Positions 1-7,208 are shown, numbered from the stretch's first letter. The stretch is 17,917 nucleotides of DNA from Treponema sp. UBA6852 (GCA_002449305.1 DKDI01000029.1:1-17917); one strand, 5' to 3'. Numbers and translations are program-made. Notes: generated from the sequence alone by a model not told the origin.

Positions 1-265
1 TAAACTGTCAAATAACGGCGATATAAACTAGCAGTAATACTGCCTAACATTCTTTTTGTTTTTATTCCCTTGTTTTCAAAGGGTGAGATAGAATATATAG
101 CTGTGAAGAAATATTGTCAATAGTAAAATTTAAAAAAAGATGAAAATTATTAATTTTTTTCGGAAAAACATAAAAAAAAAGCAGACGCTTTCAGCTTACA
201 TTGTCCATATATGGCGGAAACTCTACAGAACTAGCAAGTGGGTAAAAATCGAATCAAAAAGAACA
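1..265. other. AT-rich intergenic stretch, no supported gene
   Basis: No gene could be supported here. An open frame at 140-340 has no ribosome binding site, is lysine-rich and low in complexity, and runs into the repeat array, so I treat it as chance. A weak hairpin (CCCTT/AAGGG, about 68-84) is present without a U-tract. The left end may be the 5' or 3' flank of a gene outside the window. Confidence 0.5.
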
Positions 266-397
266 TTTTTTACAGGTAAACAGTCTATTTACCCTAGGCA
301 AACAATATATTTACCTGTGGTAAATAGACTATTTTCCTAAGGTAAATAAGCTATTTGCCAATGGAAAATAACGTATTTACTCAAGGAAAATTTTTTT
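266..397. repeat. Tandem array of six degenerate 22-bp palindromic units
   Basis: Six consecutive units of exactly 22 bp start at 266, 288, 310, 332, 354 and 376. Each begins with TTT and has a palindromic core close to TTTACC-N3-GGTAAA. The first five end in TA and the last ends in a T run. The third unit has a perfect core (TTTACC TGT GGTAAA). The first unit has a collapsed core (TTTACAGGTAAA) but keeps the length. Central bases and the 3' spacer vary while the half-sites are kept. The array lies about 50 bp past the stop of the minus-strand gene that ends at 447. The spacing is about two helical turns, so repeated protein sites on one DNA face are possible; this is inference. Confidence 0.85.
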
Positions 398-402
398 TAT
401 TT

Positions 403-436
403 AGCCCAAATTTTTCTAAAACTCGAAACTTGGGCT
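403..436 (-). terminator. Hairpin just after the minus-strand operon
   Basis: Arms at 403-413 and 426-436 form an 11-bp stem (AGCCCAA core plus four A/T or G-U pairs) 10 bp beyond the stop codon at 447-449. The position fits a terminator for the exported-protein operon. On the minus strand the stem is followed by A-rich rather than U-rich sequence, so it is not a classical intrinsic terminator and may instead protect a 3' end. Confidence 0.45.
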
Positions 437-446
437 ATTTCGCTTC

Positions 447-1181
447 TTAGTTTTCCTCGTAATCAAGATTCTCTTCTGGAACTTCTTCGGCTGGCAAATC
501 AGCCTCTTCGTATTCGCCGCCATCATAATCATCATCAGCAGGAAGAACAACCATCTGGGATTGTACTGCGCTCTGAATTTCTTCTTCTGTTATTGCATCA
601 ACCAAATCCTTTGCCTGCGCTCTTGTAAAGTACAAAAGATTTCCGCCGTATTCAATTTGAGTGTCGCCTTTTCTTTGGTTTGACTTTGTAGAAGGAATTT
701 TTATGCAGAAATACGGAGACTTTCCAACAAAAACGTATCCCATGGAAATTTTTGGATCGGCATAAGAAGAATACTGAAAAGGTCCCCACTCAATTTTCGC
801 GCGGGCATATTCATAAGTCGCCTTGTATTTTTTCTGACTGCGGTCAAGTTTTTTTTCTTCAAAATCCTTTAAATATGCATTGTAAGAAGTGATAACGGCC
901 TTGCGAGCATCCTTGTCTAAAAGAAGGCGTTCCTTGTTCGGCATATTTTTATAAACAATTCCGGCGGTTCCGTTCTTTGGAAAAAGCATAACAGAAAAAT
1001 CTTTTGCCTCAAGTTCATTAACAAGAATTTTTCTTAGTCTGAAAGTTCCAGAACCAAGTTCAACAGGATCAAATTTTCCAAGTTTTACAGTTTCGATTTC
1101 CTGCTTTACTTTTGGAGTTCTTGCGGCAAATGACAACGCGGCCATTGTTCCAACCATTATAAACAAAATTTTCTTTTTCAT
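447..1181 (-). CDS. Exported protein with acidic C-terminal tail, unknown function
   Basis: This 244-residue protein is not one I recognise. Residues 1-20 form a signal peptide (three lysines, a hydrophobic core, then SFAA before an RTPK start), with no lipobox cysteine, so it is probably periplasmic. The middle is mixed alpha/beta with an aromatic patch (WGPFQYSSY). From about residue 214 the tail is almost entirely Asp, Glu, Pro and Tyr, resembling the disordered acidic tails of other exported proteins in this window. An AGAGG Shine-Dalgarno lies 5 bases before the ATG. It follows the YdbC-like gene by 21 bp on the same strand, so the two are probably co-transcribed. It could bind cations or envelope partners, but nothing in the sequence identifies a function. 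Confidence 0.85.
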   Translation of the reverse strand: MKKKILFIMVGTMAALSFAARTPKVKQEIETVKLGKFDPVELGSGTFRLRKILVNELEAKDFSVMLFPKNGTAGIVYKNMPNKERLLLDKDARKAVITSYNAYLKDFEEKKLDRSQKKYKATYEYARAKIEWGPFQYSSYADPKISMGYVFVGKSPYFCIKIPSTKSNQRKGDTQIEYGGNLLYFTRAQAKDLVDAITEEEIQSAVQSQMVVLPADDDYDGGEYEEADLPAEEVPEENLDYEEN

Positions 1182-1202
1182 ATTTTCCTCTATAAATAAA
1201 TA

Positions 1203-1442
1203 TTAATTAAGTTCTTCCATTCCGTTCAGAAGATTCTTTAAAGCACAAAGTTCGTCTTTTGTGAAAGTCACGCCTTTTCCCATTTTAACATGCTCGGAAT
1301 CCCAAGAACGTATATCATATTTTGCAGGACGCCCGCCCCAAGACACAAAATTCAACTCAAGATTCCAGCCAGATTTTGATGTAGAAAGAACACCAATGTT
1401 TTTCTGTATATCCGGCGGAGTAAAACTTTCAGACATTGCCAT
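1203..1442 (-). CDS. YdbC/PC4-family ssDNA-binding protein
   Basis: This 79-residue protein matches the bacterial YdbC family, relatives of the eukaryotic coactivator PC4 that dimerise and bind single-stranded DNA or RNA. The family signature is visible as a glycine-tryptophan pair (SGWNLELNFVSW), then GRPAKYDIRSW, then a HVKMGKGVTFT segment and a short C-terminal helix. I chose the ATG at 1442 because GGAGG sits 5 bases upstream; a longer open frame to 1496 has no such site. It is the first gene of a two-gene operon with the exported protein that ends at 447. A likely promoter is TTGGAT (1496-1501) with TATAAA (1474-1479). A role in DNA metabolism or transcription is inferred from the family. 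Confidence 0.82.
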   Translation of the reverse strand: MAMSESFTPPDIQKNIGVLSTSKSGWNLELNFVSWGGRPAKYDIRSWDSEHVKMGKGVTFTKDELCALKNLLNGMEELN

Positions 1443-1473
1443 AAAATCCTCCGATAAAGTATGTGCCGCACTT

Positions 1474-1501
1474 TTTATAGAAACAACCGCTCGCAATCCA
1501 A
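1474..1501 (-). promoter_or_regulatory. Probable promoter of the ydbC-like operon
   Basis: On the minus strand TTGGAT (1496-1501) and TATAAA (1474-1479) are separated by 16 bp and lie about 32 bp before the chosen ATG. This is a fair sigma-70-like match with no further support. Confidence 0.45.
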
Positions 1502-1610
1502 AAAGTTACAGGCGTTTTTATTCTCTTATATTAATGCCGTTTGCCTTTTTTGTCATCAGTAAATTCTGCTCTAAAACAAAACGTATTACGTCTTTTGCGC
1601 AGTCTGTTTA

Positions 1611-1639
1611 TTGCCGAAATACAATTAGTATTATATATT
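1611..1639 (+). promoter_or_regulatory. Probable promoter of the lipoprotein/LysM operon
   Basis: TTGCCG (1611-1616) and TATATT (1634-1639) are separated by exactly 17 bp. Transcription would begin near 1646, leaving a leader of about 77 bases before the ATG at 1723, which carries a GGAGG Shine-Dalgarno at 1714-1718. Confidence 0.6.
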
Positions 1640-1722
1640 GATAGTAAGCAAAATCGCTTTTATGAAAACTGAAATTCAAAAGGCAAACAAAGCTTTTCGT
1701 TTTTTTACTTTATGGAGGAAAA

Positions 1723-2721
1723 ATGATTAAAAGTAAACTTGTATTGGCAGCATTTGCAGCCATGTCGCTTGCGCTGATCTCATGCGGTTCATCGCCAAAA
1801 GAAGAGCCAGAGATTCAAGAAGAGAATGTTTCTGAAGCCCCAGCAGAAGAATCTCAAGACCAAGAGCAGATTTCAGAAGACAATTCAGAATCAAACGAAG
1901 CAACACTCAGCAAAATTGAGTCTTCAAGGCAAGACGCAATAAATGCCGGCGCGCAAGACGCAGCTCCAGACGCATTTAACGCAGCAGAAGAAGAATACAA
2001 TTCTGTAAAAGCCGCAATGGAACAAGGAGAAGATGTTTCTGCAAGACTAAAAGATCTTCTTGCACGCTATCAGGCTTTAAAGGCTTATGCAGACGCAGTT
2101 GCAAAGAAAGCAAAGATTGATGAAAACGGATTTGCCTCTTATGCGCAGAATGTATACAACGACGGCTCTTCTATTATCAGCGAGCTTGCATCTTCAAAAG
2201 ACTACGGAAGCGACTGGAACAAAAAAGCAGTTTCCGCAGATGCAAAAATGACTTTTGTTCTTAAAGCAGCTTACAAATCGCTTGCACAGGCTGAACGCAC
2301 AGAAGCTTTTAAAGCAAAGAAAAATGCAGACAGCATAAAATGCTCTGTTTCAAGAAAAGCTGACTACGACAAATTTGTTGCAAACTTCAAGTCTGGCGAT
2401 CAAAATTACGTTACAGGAAATCCAGAAGGCGCGCTTGCAAACTACACAAAGGCAAAAGAAGGTTTCGCATCTCTTTACACACAAGTTTCCGAAGCAAGGG
2501 CACAGGCTCAGGCGGCAATCGAAGAAGCAAAGAAACGTGTTGCGGAAAGCGAAACAAATGCTCAGTGGGCAGATAAGGAAAAACCTCTTGGAGACGAGCC
2601 GGTAGAAGGAATCGAGGAAGCAGACACACAGCTTCTTGAAGCAGATGATTTTACAAAGGCAGAAAACTCAGAAGTTGAAATCGAAGAAACTATCGAAGAA
2701 TCTGCACAGGAGGCTGAATAA
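1723..2721 (+). CDS. Alpha-helical lipoprotein with acidic, coiled-coil-like regions
   Basis: This 332-residue protein starts with a lipoprotein signal peptide whose lipobox is LISC, giving lipidation at Cys21. Residues about 25-60 are a Glu/Gln/Ser/Asp-rich flexible linker. The rest is Ala/Lys/Glu-rich helix with repeated spacing that suggests bundled coiled coils or TPR-like hairpins (for example GDQNYVTGNPEGALANYTKA). The C-terminal 45 residues are again acidic. No enzyme motif is visible. GGAGG lies 4 bases before the ATG. Its stop codon overlaps the start of the following LysM gene by one base, so the two products are probably made together and act together at the envelope. A structural or scaffold role is inference. 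Confidence 0.85.
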   Translation: MIKSKLVLAAFAAMSLALISCGSSPKEEPEIQEENVSEAPAEESQDQEQISEDNSESNEATLSKIESSRQDAINAGAQDAAPDAFNAAEEEYNSVKAAMEQGEDVSARLKDLLARYQALKAYADAVAKKAKIDENGFASYAQNVYNDGSSIISELASSKDYGSDWNKKAVSADAKMTFVLKAAYKSLAQAERTEAFKAKKNADSIKCSVSRKADYDKFVANFKSGDQNYVTGNPEGALANYTKAKEGFASLYTQVSEARAQAQAAIEEAKKRVAESETNAQWADKEKPLGDEPVEGIEEADTQLLEADDFTKAENSEVEIEETIEESAQEAE

Positions 2722-3413
2722 TGAAAAAATTAGTTGCTTGCACAATCGCAGCTGTTCTGGGACTTTCAGTTTTTGCAGCCAGCTATACAAACAACACTTA
2801 CCAGAAACTTGCAAAAGAATACACACAGAAAGCAGAAAGAGCTTTGGATGCAGGAGAATATGTTCTTGCTGAAGAATACGCTGCAAAAGCAAAAGAAAAC
2901 GCAGAGCTTTCTGACACTTACATAAGCCACATGCTTTCAAAGGAAAGTGCAGAAAAAGACCTTAATCTTGCAAGAAACAGGCTCGCATATGTTGAAAGCA
3001 TCAACGGAAAAGAAAATTTCCCGATTGCTTATGACTCAGCATCAAAATCTCTTGCACAGGCAGAAGACGCATTTGCAAAAGAAGAATGGGACGCAGCTTC
3101 AAGCTATTCAAAGCAGGTTCTTGACGCTTTAGCAGAAATAAAAGAAGTTACACCGCTTCCAAAATATTATGTTGTAAAACCTTGGGAGTCAGACAAAGAC
3201 TGCTTCTGGAATATTTCTGGAAGACCTTATGTTTACAACAACCCTTACTTGTGGGAAAACCTTTACGAAGCGAACAAGAATTCCCTTCCAGACCCAAAGA
3301 ACCCAAATTTGATTCGTCCGGGAATGAAAATGGAAATTCCTTCAATTTCTGGAGAATACCGCGACGGAGTTTACAGCCCGGACAAAGACTACGAGCCTTT
3401 CCAGAAGCGCTAA
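2721..3413 (+). CDS. Exported LysM-domain protein
   Basis: This 230-residue protein has a signal peptide of about 20 residues (KKLVACTIAAVLGLSVFAA core). A helical region at about residues 25-140 is similar in composition to the partner lipoprotein, and a C-terminal LysM domain spans about 149-209. The LysM signature starts YYVVKPWESDKDCFWNISG and ends LIRPGMKMEIPSI. LysM domains bind the N-acetylglucosamine glycan of peptidoglycan, so periplasmic cell-wall attachment is likely. An AGGAGG Shine-Dalgarno (2708-2713) lies inside the upstream gene, and the start overlaps its TAA stop, which indicates translational coupling. A lipid-anchored partner plus a wall-binding partner suggests a link between membrane and peptidoglycan; that is inference. 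Its 3' end overlaps the convergent Nudix gene by 4 bp. Confidence 0.88.
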   Translation: MKKLVACTIAAVLGLSVFAASYTNNTYQKLAKEYTQKAERALDAGEYVLAEEYAAKAKENAELSDTYISHMLSKESAEKDLNLARNRLAYVESINGKENFPIAYDSASKSLAQAEDAFAKEEWDAASSYSKQVLDALAEIKEVTPLPKYYVVKPWESDKDCFWNISGRPYVYNNPYLWENLYEANKNSLPDPKNPNLIRPGMKMEIPSISGEYRDGVYSPDKDYEPFQKR

Positions 3414-3952
3414 AAATTCCTAGCTAAATACAGGGCAGCTGCTGAAGCCATCAAAGCATGGCAATATTCGGGGCTGCCCATTTTTTTTATAACTTCAGAC
3501 TTTTGAATTTCCATGTAGTTTACATATTCATCAGAATCCAAATCCTGCCTGCCGGAAAACTCCAAGCCTTCAGCAAGAAAAATATGCACGTGGTTTGCAA
3601 ACAAAGCTGGATTAGGATTCATCGAGCCAAGGAAAGTCATTTTTTTTGCAGTTGCACCGGTTTCTTCCAAAAGTTCGCGTTTTGCAGCTTCAAGCGGAAC
3701 TTCGCCCTTGTCTATTACGCCGCCTGGAAATTCAACGCTCAAAGACTTTTCTCCGTGCCGCCATTGCCTTACCATAAGAAAATTTTCCCCGTCATCTGGA
3801 ATTACAATCACCCAGTCAGGTGCCTCATTCACAATGTAAACTCCTTCTGTTCCATCGGGGCTTGCGCTAGTCCGTTCAGTAACAGTAAAAACGGGAGTTT
3901 TAAAAACTTCCTTGCGAGATTTTTCGTGCCATATAAGTTTTTTATCGTCCAT
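3410..3952 (-). CDS. Nudix hydrolase, ADP-ribose pyrophosphatase type
   Basis: The 180-residue product carries a complete Nudix box, GGVIDKGE followed seven residues later by RELLEETGA. This gives the G-x5-E-x7-REUxEExGU pattern that binds divalent metal for pyrophosphate cleavage. The N-terminal WHEKSRKEVFKTPVF segment and a beta-rich half before the box fit the ADP-ribose pyrophosphatase group, which splits ADP-ribose into AMP and ribose 5-phosphate. Other nucleoside-diphosphate sugars are possible substrates. I prefer the ATG at 3952; an in-frame ATG at 4015 would add 21 residues unlike the family. Neither start has a clear Shine-Dalgarno. The gene converges on the LysM gene, and its C-terminal codons contain a probable terminator for that operon on the other strand. 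Confidence 0.87.
   Translation of the reverse strand: MDDKKLIWHEKSRKEVFKTPVFTVTERTSASPDGTEGVYIVNEAPDWVIVIPDDGENFLMVRQWRHGEKSLSVEFPGGVIDKGEVPLEAAKRELLEETGATAKKMTFLGSMNPNPALFANHVHIFLAEGLEFSGRQDLDSDEYVNYMEIQKSEVIKKMGSPEYCHALMASAAALYLARNF
3433..3488 (+). terminator. Probable terminator of the lipoprotein/LysM operon, inside the Nudix gene
   Basis: GGGCAGC (3433-3439) pairs with GCTGCCC (3473-3479), followed by one A and eight T residues (3481-3488). The large loop holds a second stem GCCAT/ATGGC. It starts 19 bp after the LysM stop codon. On the other strand these bases encode the Nudix C-terminal region (KKMGSPEYCHALMASAAAL). Confidence 0.65.
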
Positions 3953-4009
3953 GCGTTTTATACTAAAATTATTCTGAAACTTTAGCAAGAAAGATGTCAT
4001 TATAAAAAA

Positions 4010-4038
4010 TTGCAAATTTCAAAAAACGGATTTATAAT
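4010..4038 (+). promoter_or_regulatory. Promoter of the cytidylate-kinase-like gene
   Basis: TTGCAA (4010-4015) and a perfect TATAAT (4033-4038) are spaced by 17 bp. An AGGAGG Shine-Dalgarno at 4067-4072 sits 6 bases before the ATG at 4079. Confidence 0.65.
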
Positions 4039-4078
4039 TTAATTATCAAAAAATAACATTTAAAACAGGAGGCGCATT

Positions 4079-4903
4079 ATGGCAATCATCGCAATTTCAA
4101 GACAGGTGGCAGCTCTTGGAGACGAAATAGCTGCGGCGGCAGCAAAAAAACTTGGCTACACATTTATAACTCGCAAGCAGATAGAAAACCGCATTGTAGA
4201 ACTGGGATTTCCAAAGGAAAAGCTTCAAAAATATGATGAAATAAAACCGGGATTTTTCGCAAGCCTCGCAAAAGGACGCGATGAATACTTGAACTATTTG
4301 CAGTATGCGGTTCTGGAAGCGGCAAGCAAAGGAAACTGCATTTTAATAGGACGCGGTTCATTTGTAATACTTGAAGACGTTCCAAACTTGATTTCACTGC
4401 GGTTCGTGGCAAAAGAATCTGTAAGAGCCAAGCGCCTTGAAAAAGAATTCAACTGGACAGAAAAGCAGGCAATGGCAAGAATAAATGAAAGCGCGGCAAA
4501 CAGAAAAGGATTCCACAAAAGCTTCTTTAATGTAGACAATGAAGACGCAAGCCACTATATGCTCACAATAAACACAGGAATTCTTGAACCTGAAGAAGTC
4601 GTAAAGCAGATTGTAAACTTTGTAAAATATTTTTCAGATCCGGAAAAAGAAGCTCTAGGCAAAAAACGCATTGAAAACATGCTCAAAGCTCAAGACCTGA
4701 CAAACAAGCTTCTCTTTGAATACAAGCTGAATATAAATTTCCTGCGCGCAGTTATTGATGACGAGGGAACCTCTATAACATTGCAAGGCGTGGCAGATTC
4801 TCAGGCTGTGGTAGACAGAGCTGTTACTCTTGCCGCAAAGATTCTCCCAAGCTGTACAATAAAGTCAGCAGTAAACATTGTTCAGGACTTTAAAGGCTGC
4901 TAG
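4079..4903 (+). CDS. Cytidylate-kinase-like protein with C-terminal BON-like domain
   Basis: This 274-residue protein belongs to the cytidylate-kinase-like group (Cytidylate_kin2 type). It has an N-terminal AIAISRQ strand, a helix ending KKLGY, and a second conserved region GNCILIGRGSFVIL followed by LRFVAKES and a lid-like RAKRLEKEF segment. The loop that in typical members reads GSGG after ISRQ is here VAALGDEIA, so nucleotide binding may be altered. After the kinase fold, about residues 195-270 resemble a BON domain (ITLQGVADSQAVVDRAVTLAAKILP), a module usually linked to membranes or small ligands. AGGAGG and a good promoter precede it, and a strong hairpin terminator follows, so it is probably transcribed alone. 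CMP phosphorylation is possible but not certain. Confidence 0.78.
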   Translation: MAIIAISRQVAALGDEIAAAAAKKLGYTFITRKQIENRIVELGFPKEKLQKYDEIKPGFFASLAKGRDEYLNYLQYAVLEAASKGNCILIGRGSFVILEDVPNLISLRFVAKESVRAKRLEKEFNWTEKQAMARINESAANRKGFHKSFFNVDNEDASHYMLTINTGILEPEEVVKQIVNFVKYFSDPEKEALGKKRIENMLKAQDLTNKLLFEYKLNINFLRAVIDDEGTSITLQGVADSQAVVDRAVTLAAKILPSCTIKSAVNIVQDFKGC

Positions 4904-4924
4904 GTAAAAACAGTTTACGAGAAA

Positions 4925-4965
4925 GAAGAGCCTTTCGCTGCTTTGGCGAAAGGCTCTTCTTTTTT
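4925..4965 (+). terminator. Strong intrinsic terminator, possibly bidirectional
   Basis: A perfect 14-bp stem (4925-4938 with 4946-4959, core GAGCCTTTCGC) and a 7-base loop are followed by six T residues. It ends the kinase-like gene. The same hairpin lies just past the stop of glmS on the opposite strand, where the following bases are pyrimidine-rich, so it may serve both. Confidence 0.9.
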
Positions 4966-4971
4966 GTGTTT

Positions 4972-6813
4972 TTATTCAACAGTAACAGACTTTGCAAGGT
5001 TGCGCGGTTTGTCTGGGTCGTTTCCCCTGTGGACTGCGCAATAGTAAGCAAAAAGCTGCGCCGGAATTATTGCAAGCATCGGTTCAAAGAAACTTTCCGT
5101 AGAAGGAATTTTTACAATCTCATCTGCGGAAGAATCAAACGCCCCGGAATCATCCTGCGTAATAACAAAAGTAGAAGCTCCGCGGCTCTTAACTTCAATA
5201 ATATTGCTTGCAAGCTTTTCGTAAAGCTCAGGAACCGTGGCTGTCGCAACAACAAGAGTATCCGTGTCTATAAGCGCAATCGGTCCGTGCTTAAGCTCAC
5301 CTGCCGCAAAAGCCTCGCTGTGCATATAGCTTACTTCCTTAAGCTTAAGAGCGCACTCAAGACTTGTCGCGCTGTCGTACTGGCGGCCAATAAAGAACAC
5401 CTTCTGTTTATTGTAGTTCTTGGAAACAAATCTCTGGATAGAAGCCTTGTCTTCAAGAATCTGCTGAACTTTCTCCGGAATAGAATTCAGTTCGCAAAGA
5501 TATTTTTTATAATCAGAAGCGTAAATTGTTCCCTTTATAAAGGCAGCTTTCAAGGCAAGCATAGAAAGGCACATAAGCTGAGTTGTGTACGCCTTAGTAG
5601 AAGCGACCGCAATTTCAGGACCTGCCCAAGTATAGACAACGTCGTCAGCTTCGCGGCTTACAGTTGAACCCACACAGTTTGTAATCGCCGTAACGTGAAC
5701 ACCATTTTGCTTGGCAAGGCGCAATGCAGCCAAAGTGTCGGCAGTTTCCCCGGACTGGCTTATTACAATAAAAATATCATCCTTGCACAAAATAGGATTT
5801 CTATAGCGGAATTCGCTTGCAACATCAACTACAACAGGAACGCGTGCAAGCTGCTCAAAAACATACTTTGCCACAACTCCGGCATGATATGCAGTTCCGC
5901 AGGCGACAATCACAATGCGCTTAGCTTCCTTCCATTTTTCATCAAAGCAAAGCTCATCGAATTTTATGTCAACAGGAACTCCGCCTTCAAAAACAAGACG
6001 CGGTCTCATTGTGTCTGTAAGAACTTTTGGCTGCTCGTGGATTTCTTTAAGCATAAAATGCTCATATCCGCCTTTTTCCGCGGAAGAAATATCCCAGTCA
6101 ACATGGAACGGCTGCTTTATTATGCGGTTTCCGTCTTCATCAAAAAGATCAACGTGGTCTTTGTAAAGCACAGCAATTTCTTTTTGGTCAAGGAAGTAGA
6201 CATCGCGGGTGTACTCAAGAACAGCAGGAACATCGCTTGCAATAAAGTTTTCACCTTTGCCAAGGCCTACAATGAGCGGGCATTCCTTTCTTGCGGCAAT
6301 GATTCTGTCCGGAAAGTCCTTGCACAAAACTCCAAGAGCATAGCTGCCTTCCAAGCGGTTTACAGCCGCCTTTACAGCTTCAAAAATATCAAGAGAATCT
6401 TCATAGTAATAGTTTATAAGATGAGCAATGACTTCTGTGTCTGTGTCACTCTTAAAAACAACGCCTTCGCTCTGAAGCCACGCCTTGAGCTTTGCAAAGT
6501 TCTCGATAATCCCGTTGTGAACAACAGCGATTGTTCCGCTTTCGTTAAGATGCGGATGGGCGTTTATGTCGCTAGGCTCGCCGTGGGTCGCCCATCTTGT
6601 ATGCCCGATTCCAAGAGAACCTTCGATAGTTTCCTTCGCGATTTTTTCTTCAAGAGCTTTAAGCGCGCCTTTTACCTTGCGCACCAAAATGTCCTGGCCG
6701 TTAAACACTGCGATTCCCGCGCTGTCATATCCGCGGTACTCAAGTTTTTTAAGCGCATTCACCAAAACCGGTGTAGCATTTTTATTGCCGATATATCCTA
6801 CAATTCCACACAT
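4972..6813 (-). CDS. glmS: Glutamine--fructose-6-phosphate aminotransferase (isomerizing)
   Basis: This enzyme turns fructose 6-phosphate and glutamine into glucosamine 6-phosphate, the entry step to UDP-GlcNAc, peptidoglycan and other amino sugars. The 613 residues match the usual length of about 610. Cys2 (MCGIVGYIG) is the glutaminase nucleophile, and the N-terminal amidotransferase region shows YRGYDSAGIA, HTRWATHGEPS and NGIIENF. Two SIS sugar-isomerase domains follow, with CGTAYHAG, SQSGETADTLAAL, STKAYTTQ and GELKHGPIALID. The C-terminus ends NLAKSVTVE as in the family. No Shine-Dalgarno is seen before the ATG; TAGAAT at 6820-6825 would place a transcription start almost on it. No glmS ribozyme was recognised upstream. 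The gene diverges from the barrel-like gene across the second repeat array. Confidence 0.97.
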   Translation of the reverse strand: MCGIVGYIGNKNATPVLVNALKKLEYRGYDSAGIAVFNGQDILVRKVKGALKALEEKIAKETIEGSLGIGHTRWATHGEPSDINAHPHLNESGTIAVVHNGIIENFAKLKAWLQSEGVVFKSDTDTEVIAHLINYYYEDSLDIFEAVKAAVNRLEGSYALGVLCKDFPDRIIAARKECPLIVGLGKGENFIASDVPAVLEYTRDVYFLDQKEIAVLYKDHVDLFDEDGNRIIKQPFHVDWDISSAEKGGYEHFMLKEIHEQPKVLTDTMRPRLVFEGGVPVDIKFDELCFDEKWKEAKRIVIVACGTAYHAGVVAKYVFEQLARVPVVVDVASEFRYRNPILCKDDIFIVISQSGETADTLAALRLAKQNGVHVTAITNCVGSTVSREADDVVYTWAGPEIAVASTKAYTTQLMCLSMLALKAAFIKGTIYASDYKKYLCELNSIPEKVQQILEDKASIQRFVSKNYNKQKVFFIGRQYDSATSLECALKLKEVSYMHSEAFAAGELKHGPIALIDTDTLVVATATVPELYEKLASNIIEVKSRGASTFVITQDDSGAFDSSADEIVKIPSTESFFEPMLAIIPAQLFAYYCAVHRGNDPDKPRNLAKSVTVE

Positions 6814-6897
6814 GGCATTATTCTAGCGATTTTTCTGCCTTTTGAACAGAACACACTTCATAAAAACAAAATAAAATCTAACAATAACAAATAAATT

Positions 6898-7140
6898 CAG
6901 GAAAATTTTATTTTTGTCTGGAATATTTGATTTTCTTCTGGAATTTGTTAAAAAACTTAAGGAATATTGTATTTTCCACCTGGAATTCGTCAAAAAACTC
7001 AAGAATATGGAATTTTCCTGAAGAATATGCATAAAAACTCTGGAATATCTTCTATTCTTCAATATTTATACAAAACCTTCAGGAATATACAATATTCTTG
7101 AAAAATATCATTCATTCCTGCATATTTATGCAAATTTAAC
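6898..7140. repeat. Array of about 12 degenerate units spaced 19-21 bp, between divergent genes
   Basis: Units marked by (C/A)(T/A)GGAAT or decayed forms begin at about 6898, 6918, 6938, 6959, 6980, 7001, 7021, 7040, 7060, 7080, 7101 and 7121, a mean spacing of about 20 bp. Across the junctions the motif is a palindrome close to ATTTTCC-N2/3-GGAAT. In the centre, neighbouring units pair into a 41-42 bp super-unit (6938-6979 and 6980-7020). The array fills most of the intergenic gap (6814-7208) and sits upstream of both glmS and the barrel-like gene. The architecture resembles the 266-397 array. It could hold repeated protein sites or form curved DNA; this is inference. Confidence 0.8.
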
Positions 7141-7183
7141 ATTCCATCGAAAGTTCCACTAGGAAAAAAAACGCGCAATGCAC

Positions 7184-7189
7184 TATAAT
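7184..7189 (+). promoter_or_regulatory. Candidate -10 element of the barrel-like gene
   Basis: A perfect TATAAT covers 7184-7189 and overlaps an in-frame ATG at 7188, which argues that translation starts downstream at 7209. No convincing -35 lies 16-18 bp upstream. An activator acting from the adjacent repeat array could compensate, but that is speculation. Confidence 0.4.
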
Positions 7190-7208
7190 GACACAAGGTT
7201 TTGTTCAA

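Noticed and set aside
140..340. 66-residue open frame at the left end
   Set aside because: No Shine-Dalgarno, Lys/Phe-rich low complexity, and its end lies inside the 22-bp array; probably chance.
266..397. CRISPR array
   Set aside because: Units are contiguous and degenerate, without identical repeats or unique spacers, and no cas gene is present.
1662..1730. 22-residue frame upstream of the lipoprotein gene
   Set aside because: No Shine-Dalgarno and nothing to support translation; it lies in the leader of the lipoprotein transcript.
5695..6894. 399-residue plus-strand open frame
   Set aside because: Lies antisense to glmS, whose protein is unmistakable; the composition is that of a shadow frame.
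6823..7062. 79-residue minus-strand frame with repeated FLTNSR segments
   Set aside because: The peptide repeat simply mirrors the 41-42 bp super-unit of the DNA array; no start signal.
6814..7208. glmS ribozyme upstream of glmS
   Set aside because: No conserved ribozyme core was recognised; the region is occupied by the repeat array.
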